In this document: piece after piece, positions 8,325-16,875 of the stretch | Position numbering within the stretch: the first letter of the stretch is position 1 | Layout: every line of letters starts with the position of its first letter | Source: Pararhizobium sp. A13 | GTDB taxonomy: Bacteria > Pseudomonadota > Alphaproteobacteria > Rhizobiales > Rhizobiaceae | Assembly (NCBI RefSeq): GCF_040126305.1 | Contig: NZ_CP149510.1 | Span: forward strand, 3,235,001-3,299,000 | Length of the DNA stretch: 64,000 bases | Direction of reading: 5' to 3' | The notes under the pieces: generated by a model | What the model was told of the DNA's origin: nothing | Databases searched by the model: none | Seen by the model: the letters and a program-made list of their open reading frames with translations, nothing else | Position numbers and translations under genes: made by a program

Positions 8325-9410
8325 TCACTTGGCAACCACGTCAACTCGATCGATATCGATCATGTCAGTGGTATTCATGACATCGCGGTAGTGGCCGAAC
8401 TTGAATTTCTGTTGCGGCGGATCGTCGGTGACATCGCCGTATCCAATTGGACCGGTCACTTTCACAATGGGCTTGCCGTCCTGCCAGACCTCTATCCTTC
8501 CTCCCTGCGATCCCTGTCCGCCCTTGATCCGATACTTCATCTCCGTCCAGAAACCCGTCGGCGATTCCAGTCTCGGCTTCTCACCTGTGAACTCCAGGAT
8601 CAACGAGCTTTTGCATTCACGGTCTTCCAGCGAGAGCGGGAAGGTGAACCGGCAATCCGGCGGTGCCTCTTCATTTTTCCAGTCGTATTTTTTGCCGTCC
8701 GCTGACGCGACGATGCATCGGCAGTCGCCGGCCTGGACTGTCAGGTGAAAGACCCCACCATCGAAGCGTTGTGCCAAGAAAGGACTTGCCTGCCATTTTT
8801 CACCCGCGGCAACGGCTTTTAACGACTCATCTTTGTGGATGTCGGAGTTGAACACCTGCTTCGCGGGTTCCTGCTTCCATTGCGCGGTAACCCAACGGAT
8901 AGGATCTCTCTTGTTCCCACCGGTTTCCGGCATCATTCGAAACCTGATCGTGTACTCAACCGCCTGTCGAAACGGCTGCTGGTAAGGTTTGGTGACGCGA
9001 AGTTCCTGTCGCTGTATGCACTCTTCATCTTTAGGGTCCTCAACAGGGCAGTATGGGTTCTTCATCTTGACGACGCCGCCTTCGACCATCATTGCAGCGG
9101 GGGCCTCGATGATGAAGCTTGGCCCAAGTCGATCCCCTTCGCTCAGAAGCATGGGTTCGAGCTCAGGTGCTGCGCACGAAGTGTCGCACGCCTTCTTCCC
9201 GAGGACCGTCCGATCAACGGTTATCCGAGCCAAATGATCTCCGGACTGATCGTCCTTTCTTGGAAAGTCGAGCAACTGCTCGTTCAGCTGGCAGGAGCAC
9301 CAACGCGCTTTGTCCAAGCGATCTTCTGCGAATTCTTCGTGAAGGTCCTTGGCAAGAGCTGCGGAGCCGATCAAAAACAATAACGATAAGAGCGGAAACA
9401 GTGCGCGCAT
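8325..9410 (-). CDS. Exported polysaccharide-lyase-like protein (heparin lyase I-like fold)
   Basis: Protein of 361 residues with a clear Sec signal (MRALFPLLSLLFLIGSAALA). The body resembles the Polysacc_lyase (heparin lyase I-like) jelly-roll family: YTIRFRMMP, RWVTAQWKQEP in the middle, and near the C-terminus FWTEMKYRIKGGQG followed by GRIEVWQDGKPIVKVTGPIGY. Several Cys residues (DTSCAAP, CPVEDPKDEEC, CRC) suggest disulfides in the periplasm. The substrate is not predictable. The assignment rests on pattern recognition of this region only. The downstream flank holds IS debris. Confidence 0.6.
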   Translation of the reverse strand: MRALFPLLSLLFLIGSAALAKDLHEEFAEDRLDKARWCSCQLNEQLLDFPRKDDQSGDHLARITVDRTVLGKKACDTSCAAPELEPMLLSEGDRLGPSFIIEAPAAMMVEGGVVKMKNPYCPVEDPKDEECIQRQELRVTKPYQQPFRQAVEYTIRFRMMPETGGNKRDPIRWVTAQWKQEPAKQVFNSDIHKDESLKAVAAGEKWQASPFLAQRFDGGVFHLTVQAGDCRCIVASADGKKYDWKNEEAPPDCRFTFPLSLEDRECKSSLILEFTGEKPRLESPTGFWTEMKYRIKGGQGSQGGRIEVWQDGKPIVKVTGPIGYGDVTDDPPQQKFKFGHYRDVMNTTDMIDIDRVDVVAK

Positions 9411-9752
9411 TTGTTAAATCCCCGGATCGAGGTCTCGGCAATCTTCGCGCAAAAATTGAAATAGTCCAGATACATTTGGGGGATGGCCAAGTCCGCCTTC
9501 GATGTGCGGCTGCGGATCGGGGCGTTCCCGATCAGACGCTTCAGTCACTGAACAAAGGGCTAGGCTCCGCGCCAGGAGTGGGAAACCATTCCTGTAATGG
9601 AAATTCGGAGCGTTGGTCGAATCGTGTTTCAACCAGTTGTGACGAAAAGCTTGGAATAGTCCAAAAAGCGGACCGGTCGAACCATATTTTGGATTGAATA
9701 GGCTGCTCGTGCGTTAGGGAATGTCACTGACGGGTACTGGAGTCTTTACACC
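9411..9752. other. Intergenic region
   Basis: About 340 bases between two minus-strand genes, presumably holding the promoter of the lyase-like gene. No hairpin, repeat or credible gene was recognised. Confidence 0.4.
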
Positions 9753-10658
9753 TTACTGAAGCTGCGGTCGTTTCAGGAAGCTCTCTCGATCGGCCGACTT
9801 GACCCTGAGCCAAGTCTCACGACCTTCGCGAAGGACCCGGACGGGAATCTCTGCTCCAGGTGGTCCGCTCTTCCAGACCTGTCGATAGAAATCGGCCAGA
9901 CCGCCGACCTCTTCGTTGCGGACTTCCGAGATCACGTCTCCGCCTTTGAGCCCGGCTTTCGCCGCCGGGCCATCAGGGGCAACGCTGACGACCACCACGT
10001 CTCCGTTGCTCTCTGCGGTGATCGCTCCAAGCCATGGGCGCGCGGGCTTGTCCACTTTCCCCCGCGTAAGCAGATCATCGAGGATGGGCTTAAGCAAGTT
10101 GATGGGGACGACCATGTTGATACCAGAGCGGGTTCCGCTGCGGCTCATCTCTAGCTTTAGGGAACCAATTCCCAAGAGCTTGCCATCCCGGTCGACAAGT
10201 GCGGCACCGCCCCACGATGGATGCGCGGGCGCGGTGAAGAGCGCTTCGTCGAGCAGGTATTCCCAGTAGCCCGCAAACTCCTGCTTGGCCACGATCTTTG
10301 CCTCCGTCGTTTGTCCGAGACCGTCGGCAAAGAGGACCGGATCGCCAATTGCCGCCTTAGACGTGTCACCGAAAACCAATGCAGGGCAGTCCAGGGGCCC
10401 GAGCGCCTGGATGAGGCCGAAGCCGCTCTCTTGATCGTAAGCGAGGGCGTGTCCGGGCACTACTCGGCCGTCGGACGTTGTGAGCCAGACCTCTTCCGCC
10501 TCGGTTATCAAGTAGCCGATCGTGAGCACCAGCCCGTCGCCGCGGATCACGACGCCGCTGCCCTCCCGCGTTGTGCCAAGGGTTCGGGCGGTGAACGCAT
10601 CATCGGGGATGGACGCGCGGACAGCAACGATTGATCTCAGGATTGAAGCTTTATCCAT
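9753..10658 (-). CDS. HtrA/DegP-like trypsin-PDZ protein lacking the catalytic triad
   Basis: Protein of 301 residues with a trypsin-like region (about 30-195) and one PDZ domain (about 205-290, with GPAAKAGLKGGDVISEV). The layout is that of HtrA proteases, with EGSGVVI at 32-38 and LGIGSLKLE near the end of the protease region, but the catalytic positions are changed. The usual NAHVV reads IGYLI (His to Tyr49), the usual TDLAV region reads SGFGL (Asp to Gly79), and the usual GNSGGPLV reads SWGGAALV (Ser to Trp149). It is therefore predicted to bind rather than cut proteins. No signal peptide or membrane segment is visible, so it is likely cytoplasmic. Confidence 0.75.
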   Translation of the reverse strand: MDKASILRSIVAVRASIPDDAFTARTLGTTREGSGVVIRGDGLVLTIGYLITEAEEVWLTTSDGRVVPGHALAYDQESGFGLIQALGPLDCPALVFGDTSKAAIGDPVLFADGLGQTTEAKIVAKQEFAGYWEYLLDEALFTAPAHPSWGGAALVDRDGKLLGIGSLKLEMSRSGTRSGINMVVPINLLKPILDDLLTRGKVDKPARPWLGAITAESNGDVVVVSVAPDGPAAKAGLKGGDVISEVRNEEVGGLADFYRQVWKSGPPGAEIPVRVLREGRETWLRVKSADRESFLKRPQLQ

Positions 10659-10938
10659 GTACTCATCTCAGTATGGTGTTCCGACCATCTTGAGGTATGT
10701 ACGCGATCGACCTACTACAAGGCCGGGAACCTCCAGGTGCAAGTCGATAATTGGCAGGCTGGTAGTGGCCATTCGCCTTGGGGTAAGCTGCGGCTGCCGG
10801 GCCATCACCAAATTCCAATCGATGGCAGCTTGCGATGAGTTGCGATTTGAGGCTCATTGCACCCAAGCCACTTTCGGAACACGGGTCGAATATGCAATTA
10901 TAGCAAAGTCTTGCTGAGCGATTTAGGAGCATTCGCCG

Positions 10939-11154
10939 ATGCACAAGTTCGCGGTCACCACCACCCAGAAAATCGAGGCTGACACCGTCGAAGAGGCCGC
11001 TCTTCTCATGTACCAGGCGCTTACCAAGGGTCCAGCGCCCCTCCACTATTCGGTCAGCGACGACCAAGGACAGACGATCGATCTCGACCTGGATCGAGAG
11101 CAGGCAGCCGAATTCGCCAACCTCGATCATACTGCTGATCCTGGCAATTGGTGA
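10939..11154 (+). CDS. Small acidic hypothetical protein (71 aa)
   Basis: A 71-residue acidic protein (begins MHKFAVTTTQKIEADTVEEA, ends DHTADPGNW). The start is preceded by TAGGAG at workable spacing, and the amino-acid content is normal for a soluble protein. No family was recognised. It faces away from the HtrA-like gene, with a 280-base gap that could hold divergent promoters. Confidence 0.5.
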   Translation: MHKFAVTTTQKIEADTVEEAALLMYQALTKGPAPLHYSVSDDQGQTIDLDLDREQAAEFANLDHTADPGNW

Positions 11155-11216
11155 TCCCGCTCCAATCACTCGGTTCAAGCCTATTCCTGAAAAAAGGAAG
11201 GATGCGGCAGCCAACC

Positions 11217-11591
11217 TCACCGTTCGCGCGACAGTAGTGCACGCGCCTTTTGCATGTCGAGTTGTCCCGTCTCGGCTGATCGCTCTTCAATCCAAGAGGC
11301 CAGATCTCTGGCGCGCCGATCGAACCTGTGCCGCGGCGGATACTCGACACATCCAAGTCTGCGCTCCTCTGCCCAATCGTTAAATCGATCGATGTGGCCC
11401 TCGAGGATGCCGTACAACTGCGGCATCGACGGCTGTTCCTCATCGAAATATCGAGCAACAACCATCCAGTGCATGACCTTACCGTTCAGGCACCAAGCTC
11501 CGACACTGTTCTTCTTCTGCCATTCACGCAAAGACGGCTGGCTGCCGAAGAACACGCGCGCATCACAAATGGGATAGCCACCCCCGTTCAT
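11217..11591 (-). CDS. Hypothetical protein (124 aa) of the FtsH-like module
   Basis: A 124-residue protein of unknown family, rich in Trp and Arg (for example WCLNGKVMHWMVVARYF and LASWIEERSAETGQLD). Its start overlaps the stop of the 99-residue gene by four bases, so it is translationally coupled to it and is the last gene of a three-gene unit with the FtsH-like gene. No signal peptide or membrane segment is visible. Function unknown. Confidence 0.55.
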   Translation of the reverse strand: MNGGGYPICDARVFFGSQPSLREWQKKNSVGAWCLNGKVMHWMVVARYFDEEQPSMPQLYGILEGHIDRFNDWAEERRLGCVEYPPRHRFDRRARDLASWIEERSAETGQLDMQKARALLSRER

Positions 11592-11887
11592 TCAGTCCTC
11601 CCTGTCGTGTCCGTTTTCCTCACCGGCCGCCGAGCAGCCATGTTGTCCATCATTTCCCCTATCGTCGGCCCCTTGCCACCAACGATCTCAATCAGATCTG
11701 GCAGCGCCAGGATGCACACGATGGCGTCGGCTTCGATGGTGACCAGTCTCGGCCTTCCAGCTAGTGCCTCACGCAACGTAAGCGGCCGACCCGCAGCTTC
11801 GTGGAAGACATCCACCAGCCGGACGTCGCGATCGGCCGCTGGCGATGTCTTGATCTCTTTGACCAGCAGCTTCCAGTCGATCTCCAT
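11588..11887 (-). CDS. Hypothetical protein (99 aa) of the FtsH-like module
   Basis: A 99-residue protein (begins MEIDWKLLVKEIKTSPAADR; centre LVTIEADAIVCILALPDLIE) that I do not recognise. It starts one base after the stop of the FtsH-like gene and overlaps the next gene by four bases, the classic layout of a tight operon. It may be a partner or regulator of the AAA protease; this is inference from position only. Confidence 0.55.
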   Translation of the reverse strand: MEIDWKLLVKEIKTSPAADRDVRLVDVFHEAAGRPLTLREALAGRPRLVTIEADAIVCILALPDLIEIVGGKGPTIGEMMDNMAARRPVRKTDTTGRTE

Positions 11888-11888
11888 C

Positions 11889-13066
11889 TCACGCCCTCCT
11901 CGACTTCGGCTTGGCGTCGTGTGTCGCGATCATGGCCAGCACATCGCGACCTTCGAGAAAGCCCTTTTCCGAAACCGCATCGGCAATGCGTTCGACGAGG
12001 ATCCGCCTTCTCTCGATGATTTCCCTTGCACGGTCGAGTTCCTTCGCAAGGAGTCGCTCCACGCGACCGTTGATGACCGCATTTGTCCGACGAAGCGTCT
12101 CCAATTCCTCCGAAGTCGACACGTCGAAATAGGCAAGCCCCCAGCCGATCCCGAGTTTTCTCTCAACCACGGTCGCAAGATCGGCCGCCCTTTGGAGGTC
12201 TGACCCCTCCCCGGCACCCGCGCCGTCCGACGCCACGTCGAAAAAAACCTCCTCCGCAGCGAGCCCGGCGAGGGTCATGGCGATTTGGTTTAGATAGAAG
12301 TGCCGGTCTCTGACCATGTTGAGATCGCGCTGGAAGTACGTGCCGCCAGCCGGCTTTTGGCCCTCGCCGCGAAATTCCTTGGCGACGGAAATACTCTGCA
12401 ACTCGCCGACGTTCAGTTCGACGCCGACGACCGCATGGGCGGCTTCATGGACGGAGATCACCCGGCGGCATTGACCGCTGATCGGAAAAGCAGGCGGCAG
12501 GCTATCCATCACATCGTCGATCGTGACCGATCTGGATTCCCGCCGTGCCCTACGCCGAGCATCGCGTGAAAGCTTGCTGAGGTCCGCACCTGAATAGCCA
12601 TCGGTGGCGAACGCGATGCGCTGGATGTCCGCGATCGAGAGTTGGGTTTCGAAGATCGTTGTCGCGATGCCCTTTCGATCTTCGTAGTCCGGCAGCGGAA
12701 TCCGCACGTGTCGATCAAGCCGACCTGCGCGAAGGACAGCGCGATCGATCGTTCAGGAAAGTTGGTCGCGCCAACGATGACGACGCCTTCCATTCTTTGC
12801 GCCCCATCCATGAGTTCAAGAAGACCGTTCACGACTTCCGTGCAATACTGCGCGTTATCCCCGGTGAACTTCACTCGGTCCCCGACGCTCTCGAGTTCAT
12901 CGATCAACATGATGCACGGCCTGTTTAGTTCTGCCTGGCGGAATGAACGCCTCATCGCCCGCAGCATGTCTCCCAAATGTCCGGCGGATTGCCATTGCGC
13001 CACGGACGTCGCAATGAAATGCACCCCACATGTCAGTGCGAGGGCGTTGGCGAACAGGGTCTTGCA
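11889..13066 (-). pseudogene. FtsH-like AAA+ ATPase / M41 zinc metallopeptidase, truncated and frameshifted
   Basis: Remnant of an ATP-dependent protease. The reading begins abruptly inside Walker A (CKTLFANALA at about 13066 where GKTLFANALA is expected) and continues with Walker B CIMLIDELES and GATNFPE. A one-base deletion near 12750-12752 then moves the frame: in the next frame the sequence resumes as IDRAVLRAGRLDRHVRIPLP. After that come the AAA lid and an intact M41 domain with the zinc motif HEAAH and the third ligand Asp in GSDLQRAADL. The 5' part (N-terminus, Walker A loop) is missing. The peptidase half could still be translated from 12707 (272 aa) but without ATPase power. Confidence 0.75.
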
Positions 13067-13137
13067 AATTTTCCGTCGCTCTTTCGTTGCTGCGAAACCA
13101 TTCAAAGAGGGACTAATCCTTGTAACGCGGCTGCCCG

Positions 13138-13536
13138 TCAAACCTCGCCTGGCGGCCGGTGGTCGTTGATTTCGATCCAGTACCCGTCGGGATCCTGAAC
13201 GTAGACTTGGGCGAAGCCGTTGCGGTGCAGGCCGATGCGGCCGGGATTGCCCGGCCAGTCGGTAAACGGCACGCCAAGCGCGCTGATGTGAGCAACGAAG
13301 GCGTCGAAATCGGCCGTGGAGATGGCGACATGCGTCTCCTTCGTCACGTGCGTGGCGCCGAAATCGCCCGCGATGAGATGGATCGCATCGCCACCACCGA
13401 TTTCTAGCCAGACGACATTGGCGCTGCCCTCGCGCGCGATCGGCTCGAAGCCCATGATGTCCCGGTAGAACGCGACGCTGCGCTCGAGGTCGCTGACCAG
13501 CAGCGCAACATGGTCGAGGCTGTAACGATGGCGCAT
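13138..13536 (-). CDS. VOC-family (glyoxalase/bleomycin-resistance fold) protein
   Basis: A 132-residue single-domain VOC protein, a metal-dependent fold used by glyoxalases, dioxygenases and resistance proteins. Visible features: HVALLVSDLERSVAFYRDIMGFE at the N-terminus with the first metal-ligand His; HLIAGDFG; HVAISTADFDAFV; and the C-terminal QDPDGYWIEIND with the usual Glu ligand. The two beta-alpha-beta-beta-beta modules are complete. The exact substrate cannot be assigned. It lies just outside the mosaic region and may be the first core gene. Confidence 0.8.
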   Translation of the reverse strand: MRHRYSLDHVALLVSDLERSVAFYRDIMGFEPIAREGSANVVWLEIGGGDAIHLIAGDFGATHVTKETHVAISTADFDAFVAHISALGVPFTDWPGNPGRIGLHRNGFAQVYVQDPDGYWIEINDHRPPGEV

Positions 13537-14029
13537 GACGAATCCTCCGGCAACACCGCCCTATCATGCCGGGTCAAAGCGCGGAAGGCCACCCCTCGCC
13601 GTGCGGACTCACGCGGCCGGATCCCGGCTCAAGGCCAACCCGCTCACCTGAAAAATCGAGCACTTGGCTGAAGCTAAGATGCTGATTTTTCTACCTCTCC
13701 CGCAAGGGGAGAGGTAATCCTGCCGGACCCTGCCACTCAAGACAGCGATGAGATTTCGCCAGGTGGTCGCGGCATCCCTCTCTCTCCCCCGGTGGGAGAG
13801 GCCGCAAAATCAACATCTTAGCCAAAGGCTAAGTGCTAGATTTTGTTGTTGAGGGAATCTTCGCGACATCCAACATCCCCGCTCCCGAAACCTCCCCTAC
13901 ACTGGCAACAAGGAGGGGCAGGCAAGATTTCAGGGGAAGGGACGGGTATGGGGCGTGGACGATGTGGGCAAAACTGCCGAACGGGGCTTGGGAGGTGTCA
14001 CCCTCCATACGACACAAAAGCGCCCGCCC
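13537..14029. other. Intergenic region holding a repeat element
   Basis: About 490 bases between two minus-strand genes. The central part is the MITE-like inverted-repeat element at 13659-13836. The plus-strand frame that crosses the right part is not credible as a gene. Confidence 0.5.
13659..13836. repeat. MITE-like inverted-repeat element (about 178 bp)
   Basis: Terminal arms 13659-13689 (AGCACTTGGCTGAAGCTAAG..) and 13806-13836 are imperfect reverse complements over about 31 bases. The interior holds a smaller hairpin of the CCTCTCCC-gcaa-GGGGAGAGG type and a second CT-rich run. This organisation is typical of short non-coding intergenic repeats in rhizobia. It encodes nothing. Confidence 0.65.
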
Positions 14030-15082
14030 TCACCGCCCCGCGAACGGGTCGGCCAATGCCGCTTCCGGCCGGCTGATCGGGTATTTGGTGGCGGAAATGC
14101 TCGCCGCCAGCTTCTTCGGCCCTTCCCGCTTCAACAGCGTGCGAAAGCTCGGATGCATGCCGCCATCGACATAGGCGCTCATCGAACTGCTCGCGGGAAT
14201 GGCTTGCGTCATCGCCGCTTCGACCTTGCGCTCCTCCGCTTCGATCTTCGCCATCGCCTGCGGCTCGAGCTGATTGGTGACCGCCGGGCAGGCCGCGAGC
14301 GGATCGGCCGGTTCGCCGCCCTCGAATTCCCGGTTGAAGACGTAGCGGCCGCTGCAGACGGAGACCTTCGGCTCCCGGTGCGTCACCTCGAAGGCATCGT
14401 ATCCTTCCTTCAGCGTGTGCCAGAAGGACATGTTCGGATCGTCCCGGTGCTCGATCATGTTCTTTGCCGTCATACGGAACGGAAAGGCCTGGACCTGGAA
14501 ATTGTCCTGACCGCCCGAAAGTGCCTTCTGCACGATCGCATAAATTTCGCCGACGCCCTGGTCGGTCATGGCGTAGCAGCCGGAGGACGAGCAGGCGCCA
14601 TGCACCATCAGCGCCTCGCCGGTATAGCCGAGCGCCGATTCGAGCCGGTTCGGATAGCCGAGATTGAAGGAGACGTAATATTGCGAGTTCGGATTAAGCT
14701 GGCCCGTCGAGACGTGATAGAACCCTTCCGGCGCCTGCCGGTCGCCGATTGTCGTCTTCGGTCCGAGCTTTCCGGACCAGCGGCACATCGGATAGGTCTT
14801 CAAAAGCGCGTATGTGCCAGACTTGTCGAGCTTCCAGACTTCGAGCTCGCTTTCCTGCTTGAAGATCCTGACCAGCACCGGACTTTCCGGCTTCATGCCC
14901 TTCCTCGACATCTCCGCAACCATCTTGCCGGACAGCTTTGGCGGCGCCTCGGAGAGCCCGTCGAGCGCCATACAACCGGTGAGCGCTGCGCTGAGCGCAA
15001 GCGCGGCAATCGTCCGGGAGGCGACCCGGCGGACAGTCGTCAGCCGGTTTGCAGCGCGGTGGAGGTGAGCAAGAACATGCAT
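14030..15082 (-). CDS. L,D-transpeptidase (YkuD family) lipoprotein
   Basis: A 350-residue YkuD-type protein that would form or edit 3-3 peptidoglycan crosslinks or attach proteins to peptidoglycan. An N-terminal hydrophobic segment ends in a lipobox (LTGC, Cys37), indicating a lipid-anchored periplasmic protein. The catalytic signature is H161-G-A-C-S-S-S-G-C169, with Cys169 the nucleophile. The long C-terminal part after residue 240 has no recognised domain and is Ala/Glu-rich. The start at 15082 has only a weak ribosome site; a later start is possible but must precede Cys37. Confidence 0.8.
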   Translation of the reverse strand: MHVLAHLHRAANRLTTVRRVASRTIAALALSAALTGCMALDGLSEAPPKLSGKMVAEMSRKGMKPESPVLVRIFKQESELEVWKLDKSGTYALLKTYPMCRWSGKLGPKTTIGDRQAPEGFYHVSTGQLNPNSQYYVSFNLGYPNRLESALGYTGEALMVHGACSSSGCYAMTDQGVGEIYAIVQKALSGGQDNFQVQAFPFRMTAKNMIEHRDDPNMSFWHTLKEGYDAFEVTHREPKVSVCSGRYVFNREFEGGEPADPLAACPAVTNQLEPQAMAKIEAEERKVEAAMTQAIPASSSMSAYVDGGMHPSFRTLLKREGPKKLAASISATKYPISRPEAALADPFAGR

Positions 15083-15245
15083 GAAAAGCTCTATCGATAA
15101 AAATCGCGACGAAGTTTTGGCGAACGTGTCAAATCACGACAATCGCCGCATCCTTCGGCACAGATTCCGCCAGTTCGGTTACCGCTTCGTTAAACATGGC
15201 ATCACAAAGACGTGGGGCGGGCACCGCGTGCCCACTCCCATATTG

Positions 15246-15962
15246 CTACTGCCAGACGACGATCTTCGCCTTGTAGGGCACCCGGTCATAAAGGTCGATC
15301 ACATCCTGGTTCATGAGGCGCACGCAGCCGGACGACACCGCCTTGCCGATCGACTGCCACTCCGGATTGCCATGCAGCCGGTAGAGCGTGTCTTCGCCGT
15401 TCTGGAAAATATAGAGCGCCCGCGCACCGAGCGGATTGTCGAGCCCCGGCGGCATGCCGCCGTTCTCGATCGAGTATTTCGCAAGGCTTGGCGTGCGGGC
15501 GACCATCTCGTTCGGCGGCTTCCAGCGAGGCCAGGTCTGGCGCCAATGGATGACGCCGTCGCCCTGCCAGGCAAACCCTTCGCGGCCGATGCCGACACCG
15601 TACCGCATCGCCGTGCCGCCCGGCTCGACGACGTAGAGGAACCGCGACGGTGTATCCACGACCACCGTGCCGGGCGCCTCGCCCGTCGGATCCTTGACGC
15701 GCTGGCGATAGAATTGCGGATCGATCTGCTGATAGGGCACCGCCGGGATGAGGTAGCCACTGTCTTCGACCGGACCATACATCACCTGCAATTCCGCTTC
15801 CGACGGCGGCCCGATGGGTCGCGCGATCGTTGTCGGCCACGGCACAGGCCGACCTCCCGGCATGGACGTCGTACAGCCGGCCAAAGTGCCAGCCGATACC
15901 GCTAGCGCCGCGAGAAAGCCGCGGCGGGATAAACTATGGTCGATTGTCATGAGCCCCATCAA
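15246..15962 (-). CDS. L,D-transpeptidase (ErfK/YbiS/YcfS-like YkuD family), Tat lipoprotein
   Basis: A 238-residue protein combining a twin-arginine motif (SRRGFLA at 12-18) with a lipobox (LAGC, Cys30), so probably Tat-exported and lipid-anchored. The YkuD domain covers about 98-237, with the catalytic signature H197-G-N-P followed by SSGC213-V-R-L. Its role is peptidoglycan 3-3 crosslinking or protein anchoring. The gene lies 163 bases upstream of the first YkuD gene on the same strand. A second start, MTIDHS at 15950, is equally possible. Confidence 0.87.
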   Translation of the reverse strand: MMGLMTIDHSLSRRGFLAALAVSAGTLAGCTTSMPGGRPVPWPTTIARPIGPPSEAELQVMYGPVEDSGYLIPAVPYQQIDPQFYRQRVKDPTGEAPGTVVVDTPSRFLYVVEPGGTAMRYGVGIGREGFAWQGDGVIHWRQTWPRWKPPNEMVARTPSLAKYSIENGGMPPGLDNPLGARALYIFQNGEDTLYRLHGNPEWQSIGKAVSSGCVRLMNQDVIDLYDRVPYKAKIVVWQ

Positions 15963-16225
15963 TCCGCTTCAACGTGTCCTATCCATCCGGACGAAGCAGC
16001 CGGGCACGGCTTGCCGGTGCAAGCAATGCGCAACCTGTCCTCATCCGAAAGAATCGGAGAAGAGCCCGTTATGCCGCCAATCGGTCCCATTTCCAACGGC
16101 GCCGCATGCTTCTGCCGTCACGAATCCGGCCCGGTCACCACATCGTGATGGGCCGTGTTCCGCCTTTCTTGCAATGAAATCCGGGCGCTCCTATTGTGCC
16201 TTTTCCGCCATGGGAGACCTGCGCG

Positions 16226-16822
16226 ATGCCCTTCATCGAAACACCCGATGCTTCCGCCGGCGAGCAGACTGCGGCGATGTATGCGCAGGCCGAGGCCGGC
16301 TATGGCTACCTGCCGAACATGGTGAGGTCCTTCGGACACCGGCCGGAGGTGATGGCGAATTGGAGCGCGCTGCTTGCCAGTATCAAGGCCAACATGGATC
16401 TGCGCCGTTACGAACTGGTGACGATGGCGGCGGCGAGGGAATTGAGGAGCTCCTATTGCATGCTCGCCCACGGCTCCGTCCTGCTGCACGATATCTTTAC
16501 CGCCGACGAGGTGCGACAAATCGCGGAAAATCCGAACGAGGCCCCCATCGACGAGGCTGAACGCGCCATCATGCGATTTGCCGCCAAGGTGGTGCGCGAT
16601 GCAACCGCGATCGAAAAGCCGGATGTCGATGCCCTGAAGCGGCACGGTCTCTCCGACGCCGAAATCTGCGACGTCGTCACCGCCGCCGCGGTCCGCTGCT
16701 TCTTCTCGAAGACACTTGACGCGCTCGGTGTGCAAGCCGACGGCATTTACGAAAAGCTGGAGCCGGGCCTGAAGGCTGCGCTCGTGGTCGGCCGTCCTAT
16801 CGACGAGACAGCGTCGAACTGA
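16226..16822 (+). CDS. AhpD-like / carboxymuconolactone decarboxylase family protein
   Basis: A 198-residue protein of the peroxidase-related AhpD/CMD superfamily. The active-site region reads ELRSSYC78MLAH82. The family's usual CxxC pair is reduced to SxxC (Ser75, Cys78), while the following His82 is kept. The C-terminal half has LSDAEICDVVTAAAVRCFFSKTLDALG, typical of the family. The frame is open to 16196, but the ATG at 16226 begins the usual N-terminus (MPFIETPDAS) after GGGAGA. Without the first Cys, classic thiol-peroxidase chemistry is doubtful. Confidence 0.8.
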   Translation: MPFIETPDASAGEQTAAMYAQAEAGYGYLPNMVRSFGHRPEVMANWSALLASIKANMDLRRYELVTMAAARELRSSYCMLAHGSVLLHDIFTADEVRQIAENPNEAPIDEAERAIMRFAAKVVRDATAIEKPDVDALKRHGLSDAEICDVVTAAAVRCFFSKTLDALGVQADGIYEKLEPGLKAALVVGRPIDETASN

Positions 16823-16875
16823 CAACGGCCCGCTCGGCCTTCCGCATTTCAGAGGCGGAATGATGCTGGCAGACG

